Notes under the pieces: model-generated
Seen by the model: the letters and a program-made list of their open reading frames with translations, nothing else
What the model was told of the DNA's origin: nothing
The model's database searches: none
Position numbers and translations under genes: made by a program
NCBI GenBank assembly: GCA_003134685.1
Contig: PLCA01000005.1
Location: 558,001 to 622,000 of the forward strand
DNA from: Gemmatimonadota bacterium
GTDB taxonomy: Bacteria > Gemmatimonadota > Gemmatimonadetes > Gemmatimonadales > Gemmatimonadaceae
DNA length: 64,000 bases
Reading direction: 5' to 3'
Shown: positions 55,474 through 63,076 of the stretch, one piece after another
How positions within the stretch are numbered: the stretch's first letter is position 1
Layout: the number at the start of each line of letters is the position of its first letter

Positions 55474-55588
55474 CGAACCTCCGAGTCGTCACCAGCGCCT
55501 CACCTCCTGTCGCATCAAACTTCCTAGCCGTCACCCGCTCCGCAATTCCTGTCTTATCCAACTTCTGAGTCATCATCGCGCCCCCGTT
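55463..55588. repeat. 42-bp degenerate tandem repeat at the dnaG / zinc-ribbon junction
   Basis: Copies begin TCCTGT at 55463, 55505 and 55547, each 42 bp, with roughly 70-75 percent identity by eye. The first copy includes the start codon of the zinc-ribbon gene; the last runs into the dnaG 3' end. Confidence 0.8.
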
Positions 55589-57393
55589 CGTCTGAATTTC
55601 TTGAAATACCTTTTGCCCGTTGTTTCCAGCTCCTTCCCGATCTCCTTCTTCTCCGCAATCAGCTTGTCTTTCTCCGCGCCATCAGCCAGTGGAATGATCC
55701 GATCGAGCTCTTCCGCGCGCCGATCGAGGTCGCGTGCTCTGAGGGTTGCGAAGCTGTCGCTGATCGTGCGCTCCGGATCCATCTGGATCGCGCCCTCAGC
55801 GAGAAGGTCCTCGACGGTCGCGATCGTGTCCTCATCAAGATTCGCAGTGACCTCCTCAATTGTTGAGTCGGGATCGGCCGCTATCAGCGCGCGATAGATC
55901 GCCCGGTACTGCGGATCGCGCAGACTCTGCGCGCCCAGCTTCTCCGCGATCTGCTCGAGGCGGGACCGGTTGAGGAGGATCGCGCGAATGATCTCACGCT
56001 CGGCCGAGTCGCCCCGCTCGGATCGCTGCACGCGCCTCTCGCCGCGACGCGCGCGCAGCGCGGGAGAAATGCGGGGCGCCGGTGGCGGGGAGGAAACGGA
56101 AATCGCTGGAGTCGCCTTGCCGCGCATCTCCCGCTCGAGAACCTCGCGGGCAACTCCGCTGACCTCGCTCGCCCTCGATAGATACAGGTCGCGCATGATC
56201 TCGTCCGCGGTCGCGCGCAACGTTGGAAGCAGGCGGTCGAGAGCGCGCCGCTTTTTGTGGAGCTCGCCGAACATTCCTGCGCGCTCGAGCAGCTGAATCT
56301 TTCGCTCGAACACGTCGATTGCGTCTCTGAGGCGGGCGGTGAGAGCCGCGGCGCCGTGCGCCTTGACGAAAGTGTCGGGATCATCGCCCTCGGGCAGCGT
56401 CACGACACGAACCGAAACGCCCTGTCGCAACAGCTCGTCGCCGGAGCGGAACGTCGCCTGCAACCCGGCCTTGTCGCTGTCATAGAGGAGGAAGACGTTC
56501 TTCGTGAGCTTCCTCAGCGCCGCCGCCTGCGCATCCGTGAGCGCGGTGCCCATTGCCGCGACAACGGTCGTTGCGCCGGCGGCCATCAACCTGACGACGT
56601 CGAAGTATCCCTCGACGACCAGCACCTGGTCCTCACGCCGGATGTCGTTCTTCGCCCAGTTGAGTCCGTAGAGCGTTTTCCCCTTGGAGAACACCGGCGA
56701 CTCCGGCGAATTCAGATACTTGGGCTCTCCCTGTCCAAGGATTCGGCCGCCGAATCCGATGTTGCGTCCCATCGAATCGAGAATCGGGAACATGAGCCGG
56801 CCGCGAAAGCGTGGGCGCGGCTCGCTTCCGTCCTCGCCCTGAATCAGAAGTCCTGCGGCCGCCATGCGCGTCTCGTCGAAGCCGAGCGTCCCCATGTAAT
56901 TCCGGAGCAGGCCGATCTCGCGCGGAGCGAATCCAATATTGAACTGGTCCGCGACTTCGCGCGAAATGTCGCGCTGGGTGAGATAGTCGCGCGCCTGAGC
57001 GCCGAGGGGATCGTCCCAGAGAATCTTCTGGAAGTAGCCGGCGGCGGTGGCGTTCACCTCCCACAGCGGCTCGCGCGGATCCGGCCCCTCGCGTCGCGTG
57101 TCGACTTCTCGAACCTCGATGCCCGATTTCTCCCCGACCATCTTGACCGCCGCCGGCCATTCGACGCCGAGTCGCTTCTGCAGGAAGTGGAAGACATCTC
57201 CGCCCTCGTGGCAGACGAAGCAATAGTACATCCGCTTCTTCGGGGAGACGGAGAAATTGCGATGCGTTCCCTGGTGAAAGGGACACGGCCCGCGGAAGTC
57301 GGTGCCCTGCCGCTTGAGGTTCACGTATTCGCCGACGATCTGCACAATATCGGCCGAATCGCGCACCTGCTCGACGACTTCGTCGGGAATCAT
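55573..57393 (-). CDS. dnaG: DNA primase
   Basis: A 606-aa primase. The N-terminal zinc finger is CPFHQGTHRNFSVSPKKRMYYCFVCHEGGD. The TOPRIM core has VLVVEGYFDVVRLMAAG and FLLYDSDKAGLQAT. The C-terminal helicase-binding domain follows an Ala/Pro/Arg-rich linker at about 420-450. The ATG at 57393 lies 37 bp from the mutS2 stop. In many bacteria dnaG sits with rpsU and rpoD; here rpsU-yqeY-mutS2-dnaG is a variant of that cluster. Confidence 0.96.
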   Translation of the reverse strand: MIPDEVVEQVRDSADIVQIVGEYVNLKRQGTDFRGPCPFHQGTHRNFSVSPKKRMYYCFVCHEGGDVFHFLQKRLGVEWPAAVKMVGEKSGIEVREVDTRREGPDPREPLWEVNATAAGYFQKILWDDPLGAQARDYLTQRDISREVADQFNIGFAPREIGLLRNYMGTLGFDETRMAAAGLLIQGEDGSEPRPRFRGRLMFPILDSMGRNIGFGGRILGQGEPKYLNSPESPVFSKGKTLYGLNWAKNDIRREDQVLVVEGYFDVVRLMAAGATTVVAAMGTALTDAQAAALRKLTKNVFLLYDSDKAGLQATFRSGDELLRQGVSVRVVTLPEGDDPDTFVKAHGAAALTARLRDAIDVFERKIQLLERAGMFGELHKKRRALDRLLPTLRATADEIMRDLYLSRASEVSGVAREVLEREMRGKATPAISVSSPPPAPRISPALRARRGERRVQRSERGDSAEREIIRAILLNRSRLEQIAEKLGAQSLRDPQYRAIYRALIAADPDSTIEEVTANLDEDTIATVEDLLAEGAIQMDPERTISDSFATLRARDLDRRAEELDRIIPLADGAEKDKLIAEKKEIGKELETTGKRYFKKFRRTGAR

Positions 57394-57430
57394 TTCGACT
57401 CCGCCACGCGCGCGACGACTTCGTCAGGTA

Positions 57431-59809
57431 TCACTTCAGCTCGACCACGGTGACGCCCGCCGCGCCCTCATTCCAGGCTCCAATCCGAAAATTCGTAACC
57501 CTCGATTCCTTGCGCAGCATTTCGGCCACGCGCTCGCGAAGAGCCCCGGTACCCTTGCCGTGGATGATGCGAATCGACTTGAGGTCCGCGCGGATCGCTG
57601 CGTCGACGGCATGCATAACGATGGCCTCGATCTCGCCGACACGCAGCCCGCGCAGATCGATCTCGCTCGCCGCATCGACTTCCGGAAGATCTCCACGAAC
57701 CGCCACGGCGACTTCCGGAGCCGCCGTCTCGCGCTGGGCCGGGCGCAGTGAACTTCGCGGCAGGGCCAGCTTCATCACGCCCACCGCCACGACCGCATCA
57801 TCGTCGCGGATCTCCACGACTCGTCCGATTCGACCACCAAGCGTCTCCACCTCGACGAAATCACCGATGCTCACCTCGGCCGGGTCGTGGCGCTCAGGCT
57901 CACTCTCCGTTTCGCGACCGAGACGATCCAGCTCGCGACCCTGCTCGTTGGCGAGGGTTTCCACCCGCTTTCTCGCTTCGCGCGCCGCTTCTTCGCCCAG
58001 CTCGGACGCGGACTTCAGCTCGCGAATCGTGCGCTCGACTTCACCGCGCGCTTCGAGAAGATACTGTCTCGCCTCGCGTCGTGACGCCTGTTCGACCTCG
58101 CGCTCCCGCTCCCGGACATTTCTTTCGCGCTCCGCCACCCTGCGCGTGCGCTCCTTTGCGTCTTCGGCGATTTCGCTCGTTTCCCGTTCGGTCAGCGCCA
58201 GCGTTTTCTCGCGCGCCTCCAGCTCCCCCAGGAGCGCCGTGACCTTCCTCTCGCCGGCAGGAATCCGTTCCTCGGCCCTCGCCAGAATCTCACTCGGGAG
58301 ATTCAGCCGCCGGGCAATGCTGATTCCGTAGGAGCGGCCGGGCACCCCCTTGGTGAGCCGATACGTCGGAGCAAGCGCGACCGGATCGAATTGGAGCGAC
58401 GCATTCACGACGCCCTCGACCTCGGTCGCCAGCTCCTTCAGCGCGCCGAGGTGCGTGGTGGCGATCGAGAGCGTGCGACGCGCCGTAAGCGCTTCGAGAA
58501 TCGCACCCCCCAGCGCCGCCCCTTCGATTGGATCGGTGCCGGAGCCCAGCTCGTCGATGAGAACGAGAGAGTGCTCGGTAGCCGAGCTCAACACCTCGGC
58601 GAGGTTCTTGAGATGCGCGCTGAACGTCGAGAGGCTGGCCAGGATGGACTGCTCGTCTCCGACATCGGCGTAGATATTGTCGAAGATCGCGATGCGCGAT
58701 CCGACATCAACCGGCGCCGGAATCCCGGATTGCACCAGCGCCGAGAACAGCCCGAGCGCCTTGAGCAACACCGTCTTGCCGCCAGTGTTCGGACCGGAGA
58801 TGAGAAGCGTCCTCTCGTTCGGCAGCATCTCGAGATCGAAGGGAACGACGTCGATTCCCTGGGCAACGAGGAGCGGGTGGCGGCCCTCGACTACGGCGAA
58901 GCCCTCCGTTGGATCGGACAGCTCCGCCGGAGCGCAGCGGAACTCGATCGCGTAACGCGCGCGCGCGACGAGGGAATCGAGCGTGATCAGCGCTTCGAGC
59001 GATGCTCCAAGGGCCTCGCGGTGCGGGCGAAGCTTCTCCGTCAGCTCCGAAAGAATCCGGTCAATCTCTTCGACTTCTTCGATCTGCAGCTCACGAATGC
59101 GATTCCCCGCCTCGACCGCCGCCGGCGGCTCGACGAAGAGTGTTCCGCCCGTCGCCGATGCGTCGTGCACGATTCCACCCACAACGCCCTGCGCTTCGCG
59201 CCGAACCGGAATCACGAAGCGTCCGTTGCGCACCGTTACGGACATGTCTGCGACCCGCTGATGCGGCTCGAGCTTGGCCATGGCGCGCTCGAGGAGCTTG
59301 ACCAGCTCCCCCTGGGAGCCCTTCAGCTCACGCCTGATTTTCTTGAGCGTCGAAGACGCGTCATCGCGAACCTGGCCGTCCTCGTCGATCGCGCGCTCGA
59401 TCGTGTCCTCGATGTTCTTGTTGGCGACAAGGGGTTCGATCTGCGCGGCGAGAACAGCCGCGACAATCGGAGACGCCCGTTCACCGCGCAAGGAATCGCG
59501 CGTGATGCGCGAGCTGCGAAGCAGCGCGCCGAGGACAAGGAGATCCGGTGGGGCGAGCGACGCGCCTTCGACGCGTAGACGCAGCAGCGCCGAGCGCGCG
59601 TCGGGGACGCCGTGCAGATGCCACGGCTCCTCGGCCGCTACGAGCGAGCGCACGGCGGCCACACGCGTGTGCTCTCTTTCGATGACGTCCCGGTCGGTTG
59701 CCGGGCATAGCTCTCTCACCCGCTCGCCGCCGAGCGGAGACGTCGCTCTCTCGGAAATGAGGGCGAGAGTGCGCGGAAACTCAATGACATTCAGCGCGTG
59801 CGAATTCAT
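57431..59809 (-). CDS. mutS2: Endonuclease MutS2
   Basis: A 792-aa MutS-family ATPase. Walker A is LISGPNTGGKTVLLKALG, Walker B LVLIDELGSGTDPIEG, and there is a long coiled coil (about 510-640). The C-terminal Smr nuclease domain is IRIIHGKGTGALRERVAEML, with LRGLRVGEIEAIV before it. In other bacteria MutS2 suppresses recombination or rescues collided ribosomes. The ATG at 59809 begins the conserved N-terminus; 11 upstream codons lie in a tandem repeat and are not included. Confidence 0.95.
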   Translation of the reverse strand: MNSHALNVIEFPRTLALISERATSPLGGERVRELCPATDRDVIEREHTRVAAVRSLVAAEEPWHLHGVPDARSALLRLRVEGASLAPPDLLVLGALLRSSRITRDSLRGERASPIVAAVLAAQIEPLVANKNIEDTIERAIDEDGQVRDDASSTLKKIRRELKGSQGELVKLLERAMAKLEPHQRVADMSVTVRNGRFVIPVRREAQGVVGGIVHDASATGGTLFVEPPAAVEAGNRIRELQIEEVEEIDRILSELTEKLRPHREALGASLEALITLDSLVARARYAIEFRCAPAELSDPTEGFAVVEGRHPLLVAQGIDVVPFDLEMLPNERTLLISGPNTGGKTVLLKALGLFSALVQSGIPAPVDVGSRIAIFDNIYADVGDEQSILASLSTFSAHLKNLAEVLSSATEHSLVLIDELGSGTDPIEGAALGGAILEALTARRTLSIATTHLGALKELATEVEGVVNASLQFDPVALAPTYRLTKGVPGRSYGISIARRLNLPSEILARAEERIPAGERKVTALLGELEAREKTLALTERETSEIAEDAKERTRRVAERERNVREREREVEQASRREARQYLLEARGEVERTIRELKSASELGEEAAREARKRVETLANEQGRELDRLGRETESEPERHDPAEVSIGDFVEVETLGGRIGRVVEIRDDDAVVAVGVMKLALPRSSLRPAQRETAAPEVAVAVRGDLPEVDAASEIDLRGLRVGEIEAIVMHAVDAAIRADLKSIRIIHGKGTGALRERVAEMLRKESRVTNFRIGAWNEGAAGVTVVELK

Positions 59810-59820
59810 GCGAAGTCCAG

Positions 59821-59887
59821 CTGAGCAGAGAACGCAGAGCATCGGCGCAGCCCGTACTGAGCAGAGAACGCAGAACTTCGGCGCAGC
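59821..59887. repeat. 36-bp direct repeat between yqeY and mutS2
   Basis: CTGAGCAGAGAACGCAGA occurs at 59821 and 59857, each followed by a near-identical CGGCGCAGC segment. Period is 36 bp. The pair fills most of the 79-bp spacer between the yqeY stop and mutS2 start. Confidence 0.85.
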
Positions 59888-59888
59888 T

Positions 59889-60332
59889 TCACCCCTGCTT
59901 GCTCAGCTCCTCTCGAGCGATGGCATTGATAGCGCTGCCATCTGCACGACCTTTGAACTGGGGAAGAACTTTGCCCATGACTGCTCCGATCTGCGTCGCG
60001 CCGCCAGCGATTGCCGCTTTCACCGCGGCTCGCAGCTCGGCGTCGCCAACCTGAGCGGGGAGATATTTCTCGAGCGCGGTTGCTTCGGCCGTCTCCTTGT
60101 CAGCGAGATCCTGGCGACCGCCCTTCGTGTACATCTCCACCGATTCCTTCCTGCGCTTGATGGATTTGCGCAGGACGTCGATTACTTCCGCATCCACCGG
60201 CTCGCGCTTCAGCTCGATCTTTTTGTTCTTGATCTCGGAGAGGACGGTGCTGAGGAGGAGCGTGCCAGGCTTGTCCTGGGATTTGCGGGCCGAATTGAGA
60301 TCGCCCTGTAATCGGGCGAGGAGCTCGGACAT
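59889..60332 (-). CDS. yqeY: GatB/YqeY domain protein
   Basis: A 147-aa protein corresponding to the tRNA-binding tail domain of GatB, as a stand-alone protein. Landmarks: DLNSARKSQDKPGTLLLSTVLSEIKNKKIE and GAVMGKVLPQFKGRADGSAINAIAREEL. The exact function is not established; a role in tRNA-dependent amidation is suspected. It lies 3 bp downstream of rpsU, a conserved pairing. Confidence 0.94.
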   Translation of the reverse strand: MSELLARLQGDLNSARKSQDKPGTLLLSTVLSEIKNKKIELKREPVDAEVIDVLRKSIKRRKESVEMYTKGGRQDLADKETAEATALEKYLPAQVGDAELRAAVKAAIAGGATQIGAVMGKVLPQFKGRADGSAINAIAREELSKQG

Positions 60333-60335
60333 TCC

Positions 60336-60524
60336 CTAGACGTGGCGGGTGCGACGATTCTTACGCATCGCCGTATTCAGCTTGCGCTTTCTGCGCTCGC
60401 TGGGCTTCTCGTAATGACGATGCTTGCGGAGATCGGAGAGGATACCCGCCTTTTCGCACTTCTTCTTGAAGCGCTTGAGCGCGCGCTCAAAGTTCTCGTC
60501 GTCATGGATTATGACTTCCGACAA
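60336..60524 (-). CDS. rpsU: 30S ribosomal protein S21
   Basis: A 62-aa small basic protein with [48 protein letters not shown], typical for S21. S21 helps anti-Shine-Dalgarno access. It has its own promoter at 60578-60606 and starts the operon leading through mutS2 and dnaG. Confidence 0.97.
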   Translation of the reverse strand: MSEVIIHDDENFERALKRFKKKCEKAGILSDLRKHRHYEKPSERRKRKLNTAMRKNRRTRHV

Positions 60525-60577
60525 ATTCTACTTCCCCCCTTCGTGGCGTTTGTGCGCCGGCTTGGGACAGACTGTTA

Positions 60578-60606
60578 AACTTAGGCGGGGCAAACGGTTG
60601 GGTCAA
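60578..60606 (-). promoter_or_regulatory. Predicted rpsU promoter
   Basis: On the minus strand, TTGACC (60606-60601), a 17-bp spacer and TAAGTT (60583-60578). The spacer end TTTGCCCCGCC closely matches that of the rpsO promoter. Confidence 0.75.
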
Positions 60607-60670
60607 GCAAAACCCTCGCTTTCGCCGTGGCTTATTCTTGGCGCTCCTAACCGCAGGCCACGGCTGGTGC

Positions 60671-61170
60671 GTCGGATGGTGTCCTCTTCGGCTCCAGACT
60701 CTCGCTCGTGGCGCCACCGACATTTTGCGCGCGACGTAAGGGTCGGTTCGCATTGCTGGGTCATACCGATCTCTCTGTCGCTCGTGGGTTGTCGCCTACG
60801 AGGACACCCTCCGACTTCCCTTGGGCACCCACGTGGAGTCTCGTGCCTGTGTGGCGCCTCGCCCGCACCCGGACGGGTTTTGCTTGATCCCACTTCGCCC
60901 CGCCCGCGCATAGCGGGCCGAGCAACGCTCGGCAGGCCCGCCATGAAGGTGGGGATCAGATCGCGCGCTGGACGGGCGGCGCTGACGCGCCGGGCGCTTC
61001 GCGCCGCAGCAGTCAACGAGCCGCCCGGTGCCGTTGAGAGTCTGTGCAGGGAGGCGAGGGTGTCCTCAGAGGGAGCGGCCGGAGCCAGCGCCGCTGCAAG
61101 GCGGCGCGGTGACGCGAGCCGAAAGGCGAAGCGGCAGGCGAGAGCTCCCGAAGAGGACACCCTCGCCGAC
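60671..61170. mobile_element. Composite palindromic element (element F2)
   Basis: This fills most of the 680-bp spacer between rpsU and the HIT gene. The right module (61054-61170) is about 90 percent identical to the 117-bp modules of element F1. The left module (60671 to about 60826) is diverged but keeps the palindromic ends GGTGTCCTC / GAGGACACC. A central hairpin GCCGAGCAACGCTCGGC (60917-60933) corresponds to that in F1. The several long open frames across it are repeat-derived and not counted as genes. Confidence 0.7.
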
Positions 61171-61204
61171 CAAGCGCAGCGACGCAACTGGAACCTGGCA
61201 GCTC

Positions 61205-61546
61205 TTAACCTGGCGGCCATGTCATGGGCCGCCCGCCGAGCAGATGCAGGTGCAGATGATCCACGCTCTGACCACCGTCCTTACCCGTGTTGATCACAGT
61301 CCTGTACCCGCTCTTCGCGATCTTCTCCTGCCGCGCGATCGCCGACGCGAGCGAAACCATCTGGCCCAACAGGTACGAGTCGGCCGTATCATCGAGCGAA
61401 GCGATGTGCTTCTTCGTGATTATCAGAATGTGAACCGGCGCCTGCGGATTGACATCGCGAAACGCCGCGATTTCCTTGTTGCTCGCTAGCATCTGGGCGG
61501 GGACCTCCCCGCGCGCGATCCGACAGAAGATGCAGGGGTCAGACAT
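61205..61546 (-). CDS. HIT-family (HINT-like) nucleotide hydrolase
   Basis: A 113-aa protein with the zinc-like CIFCRIARGEVPA start and the histidine triad DHLHLHLLGG near the end. HINT proteins hydrolyse purine nucleoside phosphoramidates. Its ATG overlaps the rsmE stop by 8 bp. It is the last gene of the dnaJ-prmA-rsmE transcript. Confidence 0.95.
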   Translation of the reverse strand: MSDPCIFCRIARGEVPAQMLASNKEIAAFRDVNPQAPVHILIITKKHIASLDDTADSYLLGQMVSLASAIARQEKIAKSGYRTVINTGKDGGQSVDHLHLHLLGGRPMTWPPG

Positions 61547-62285
61547 TGGATTGCCTCGATGTTACTTGCGATGCGGCGGCGATCGCCACCGCGGCCATAC
61601 CCGCGGTCTCAAAACGTAGCGTGCTCGACCCAAGCTTCACAGGGAGAAACGCGGCGCCGATGAAGAGATCCCGCTCCGCCGGCTCCATTCCGCCCTCTGG
61701 TCCGAGAGCGATCGTGATCGGAATGTGCATCGGAACGCCTGCAATCGGCTCTCCATCCTTCGTGAGCAGAAGGCGCGTTCCGAGCGGCGCGGCCGTAATG
61801 GCGCGTTCGACAGTCGCCTCCGGAAACATGTCGGGCAGCCATCCGCCGCCACTCTGAATGAGCGCCGAGGTCATGCGCGCAAGCACCTTCGCCTGGAACG
61901 TCGGGCCCTCGCCGCGCGGCGACACGCTCTTCGAGCGACGCCAGATCACCGGCCGCCAGCTCGTCACACCCAGCTCCACCACCTTCTCCGCCAGCCACAG
62001 CATCCGGTCCCTGTCGGCGACGGGCGCCAGCAGATGGATCATGGCCGGACGCGGTATCTCGCTCGTCTCGCTCACGTCGACGAGCGCCGAACTTCTCGAG
62101 ACCTTTACCAGCGTGCCGACCGCGGCGCTGCCGGCGCCGTCACGGAGCGCGATGCAATCGCCGACCGCGACCCTCGCGACGCGGATATGATGCGCGGCCT
62201 CGTCCGACAACGTCACCGTGCCACCGACGACGAGCGGCTCCGCGGCGAAGAACGTCGCTACCGCGGTGCTATCTGTACACTCCAC
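61539..62285 (-). CDS. rsmE: 16S rRNA (uracil-1498-N3) methyltransferase
   Basis: A SPOUT-class methyltransferase of about 248 aa. The knot motifs ITIALGPEGGMEPAERDLF and LGSSTLRFETAGMAAVAI are at the C-terminus; the N-terminal PUA-like domain includes SDEAAHHIRVARVAVGD. The start is uncertain. I use GTG at 62285, overlapping prmA by 28 bp. The usual N-terminus would begin close to the prmA stop, where only a GTA codon is in frame. Confidence 0.9.
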   Translation of the reverse strand: MECTDSTAVATFFAAEPLVVGGTVTLSDEAAHHIRVARVAVGDCIALRDGAGSAAVGTLVKVSRSSALVDVSETSEIPRPAMIHLLAPVADRDRMLWLAEKVVELGVTSWRPVIWRRSKSVSPRGEGPTFQAKVLARMTSALIQSGGGWLPDMFPEATVERAITAAPLGTRLLLTKDGEPIAGVPMHIPITIALGPEGGMEPAERDLFIGAAFLPVKLGSSTLRFETAGMAAVAIAAASQVTSRQSNV

Positions 62286-63076
62286 CAGGCGTCCTCCGTG
62301 TCCTCGCGCTCGATCATCCAACCGCCGGCATCCAGCGCGGACACCATCGCGGCGCGCTCTTCGCCAAGGATCCCGGCCAGAATCGCCTGACCCCCGCTCG
62401 CGAGCGACGACTTTATCATCGGCAGCATCGCGATGAGTACCGACGAGATGATGTTCGCGATCACGACGCGGACGGGAGCTAGAAGAGGGAGAAGTGTGAT
62501 CGCGTCACCTTCGATCACCTCGACGCGCCCGCCCACCGAATTGGCGAGGACATTCTCCTCGGCGTTCCCGATGGAGTCGTGCTCGATCTCAATGGCCGCG
62601 ACACGCGCGGCGCCGAGTTTGACGGCGGCAATCGAGAGAACCGCGCTGCCGGCACCGAGATCCGCAACGAAATCTCCGCGACGTACGACGCCCTGCATCA
62701 GTCGCATTGCGCCACGCGTGCTCGGATGCTCCCCGGTTCCGAACGCCATTACTGGGTCGACGATGACGGTCGTCTCAGGATCGAGACCGCTGGCGAGCCA
62801 CGGCGGAGCGATGACGAGACCGCCGACCTGGTGCGCCGATACAGATGCGCGCCACTGCGAGTAGTCGGTGTCCGGCGAATCCGCGATCGCGATGTCGGCG
62901 CGCGGATCGGCTCTCATCACCGCGCTGCGAATTTCATTAATGCGCGCGCCGGCTGGAAAGTGCGTGACCACGGCCACGCCGTCTTCCTGAACTCCCTGCG
63001 ATCCGGACTCGAAGAGCGCCGCGATCACTCCGTCGCGGTTGGACTCGGGAGTGATTCGCAGCGAGATCCAGCTCAC
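62258..63076 (-). CDS. prmA: Ribosomal protein L11 methyltransferase
   Basis: A 272-aa SAM-dependent enzyme. Signature PVMAFGTGEHPSTRGAMRL, SAM-binding VADLGAGSAVLSIAAVKLGA and the catalytic IANIISSVL region are present. The GTG at 63076 overlaps the dnaJ stop by 4 bp; the dnaJ-prmA-rsmE order is common. Confidence 0.94.
   Translation of the reverse strand: MSWISLRITPESNRDGVIAALFESGSQGVQEDGVAVVTHFPAGARINEIRSAVMRADPRADIAIADSPDTDYSQWRASVSAHQVGGLVIAPPWLASGLDPETTVIVDPVMAFGTGEHPSTRGAMRLMQGVVRRGDFVADLGAGSAVLSIAAVKLGAARVAAIEIEHDSIGNAEENVLANSVGGRVEVIEGDAITLLPLLAPVRVVIANIISSVLIAMLPMIKSSLASGGQAILAGILGEERAAMVSALDAGGWMIEREDTEDAWWSVQIAPR

Noticed and set aside
60424-61293. 289-aa plus-strand frame across the rpsU-HIT spacer
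   Set aside because: It runs through inverted repeats, is very rich in Arg, Ala and Ser, and overlaps rpsU and the HIT gene antisense. Similar peptides come from element F1 in either orientation.
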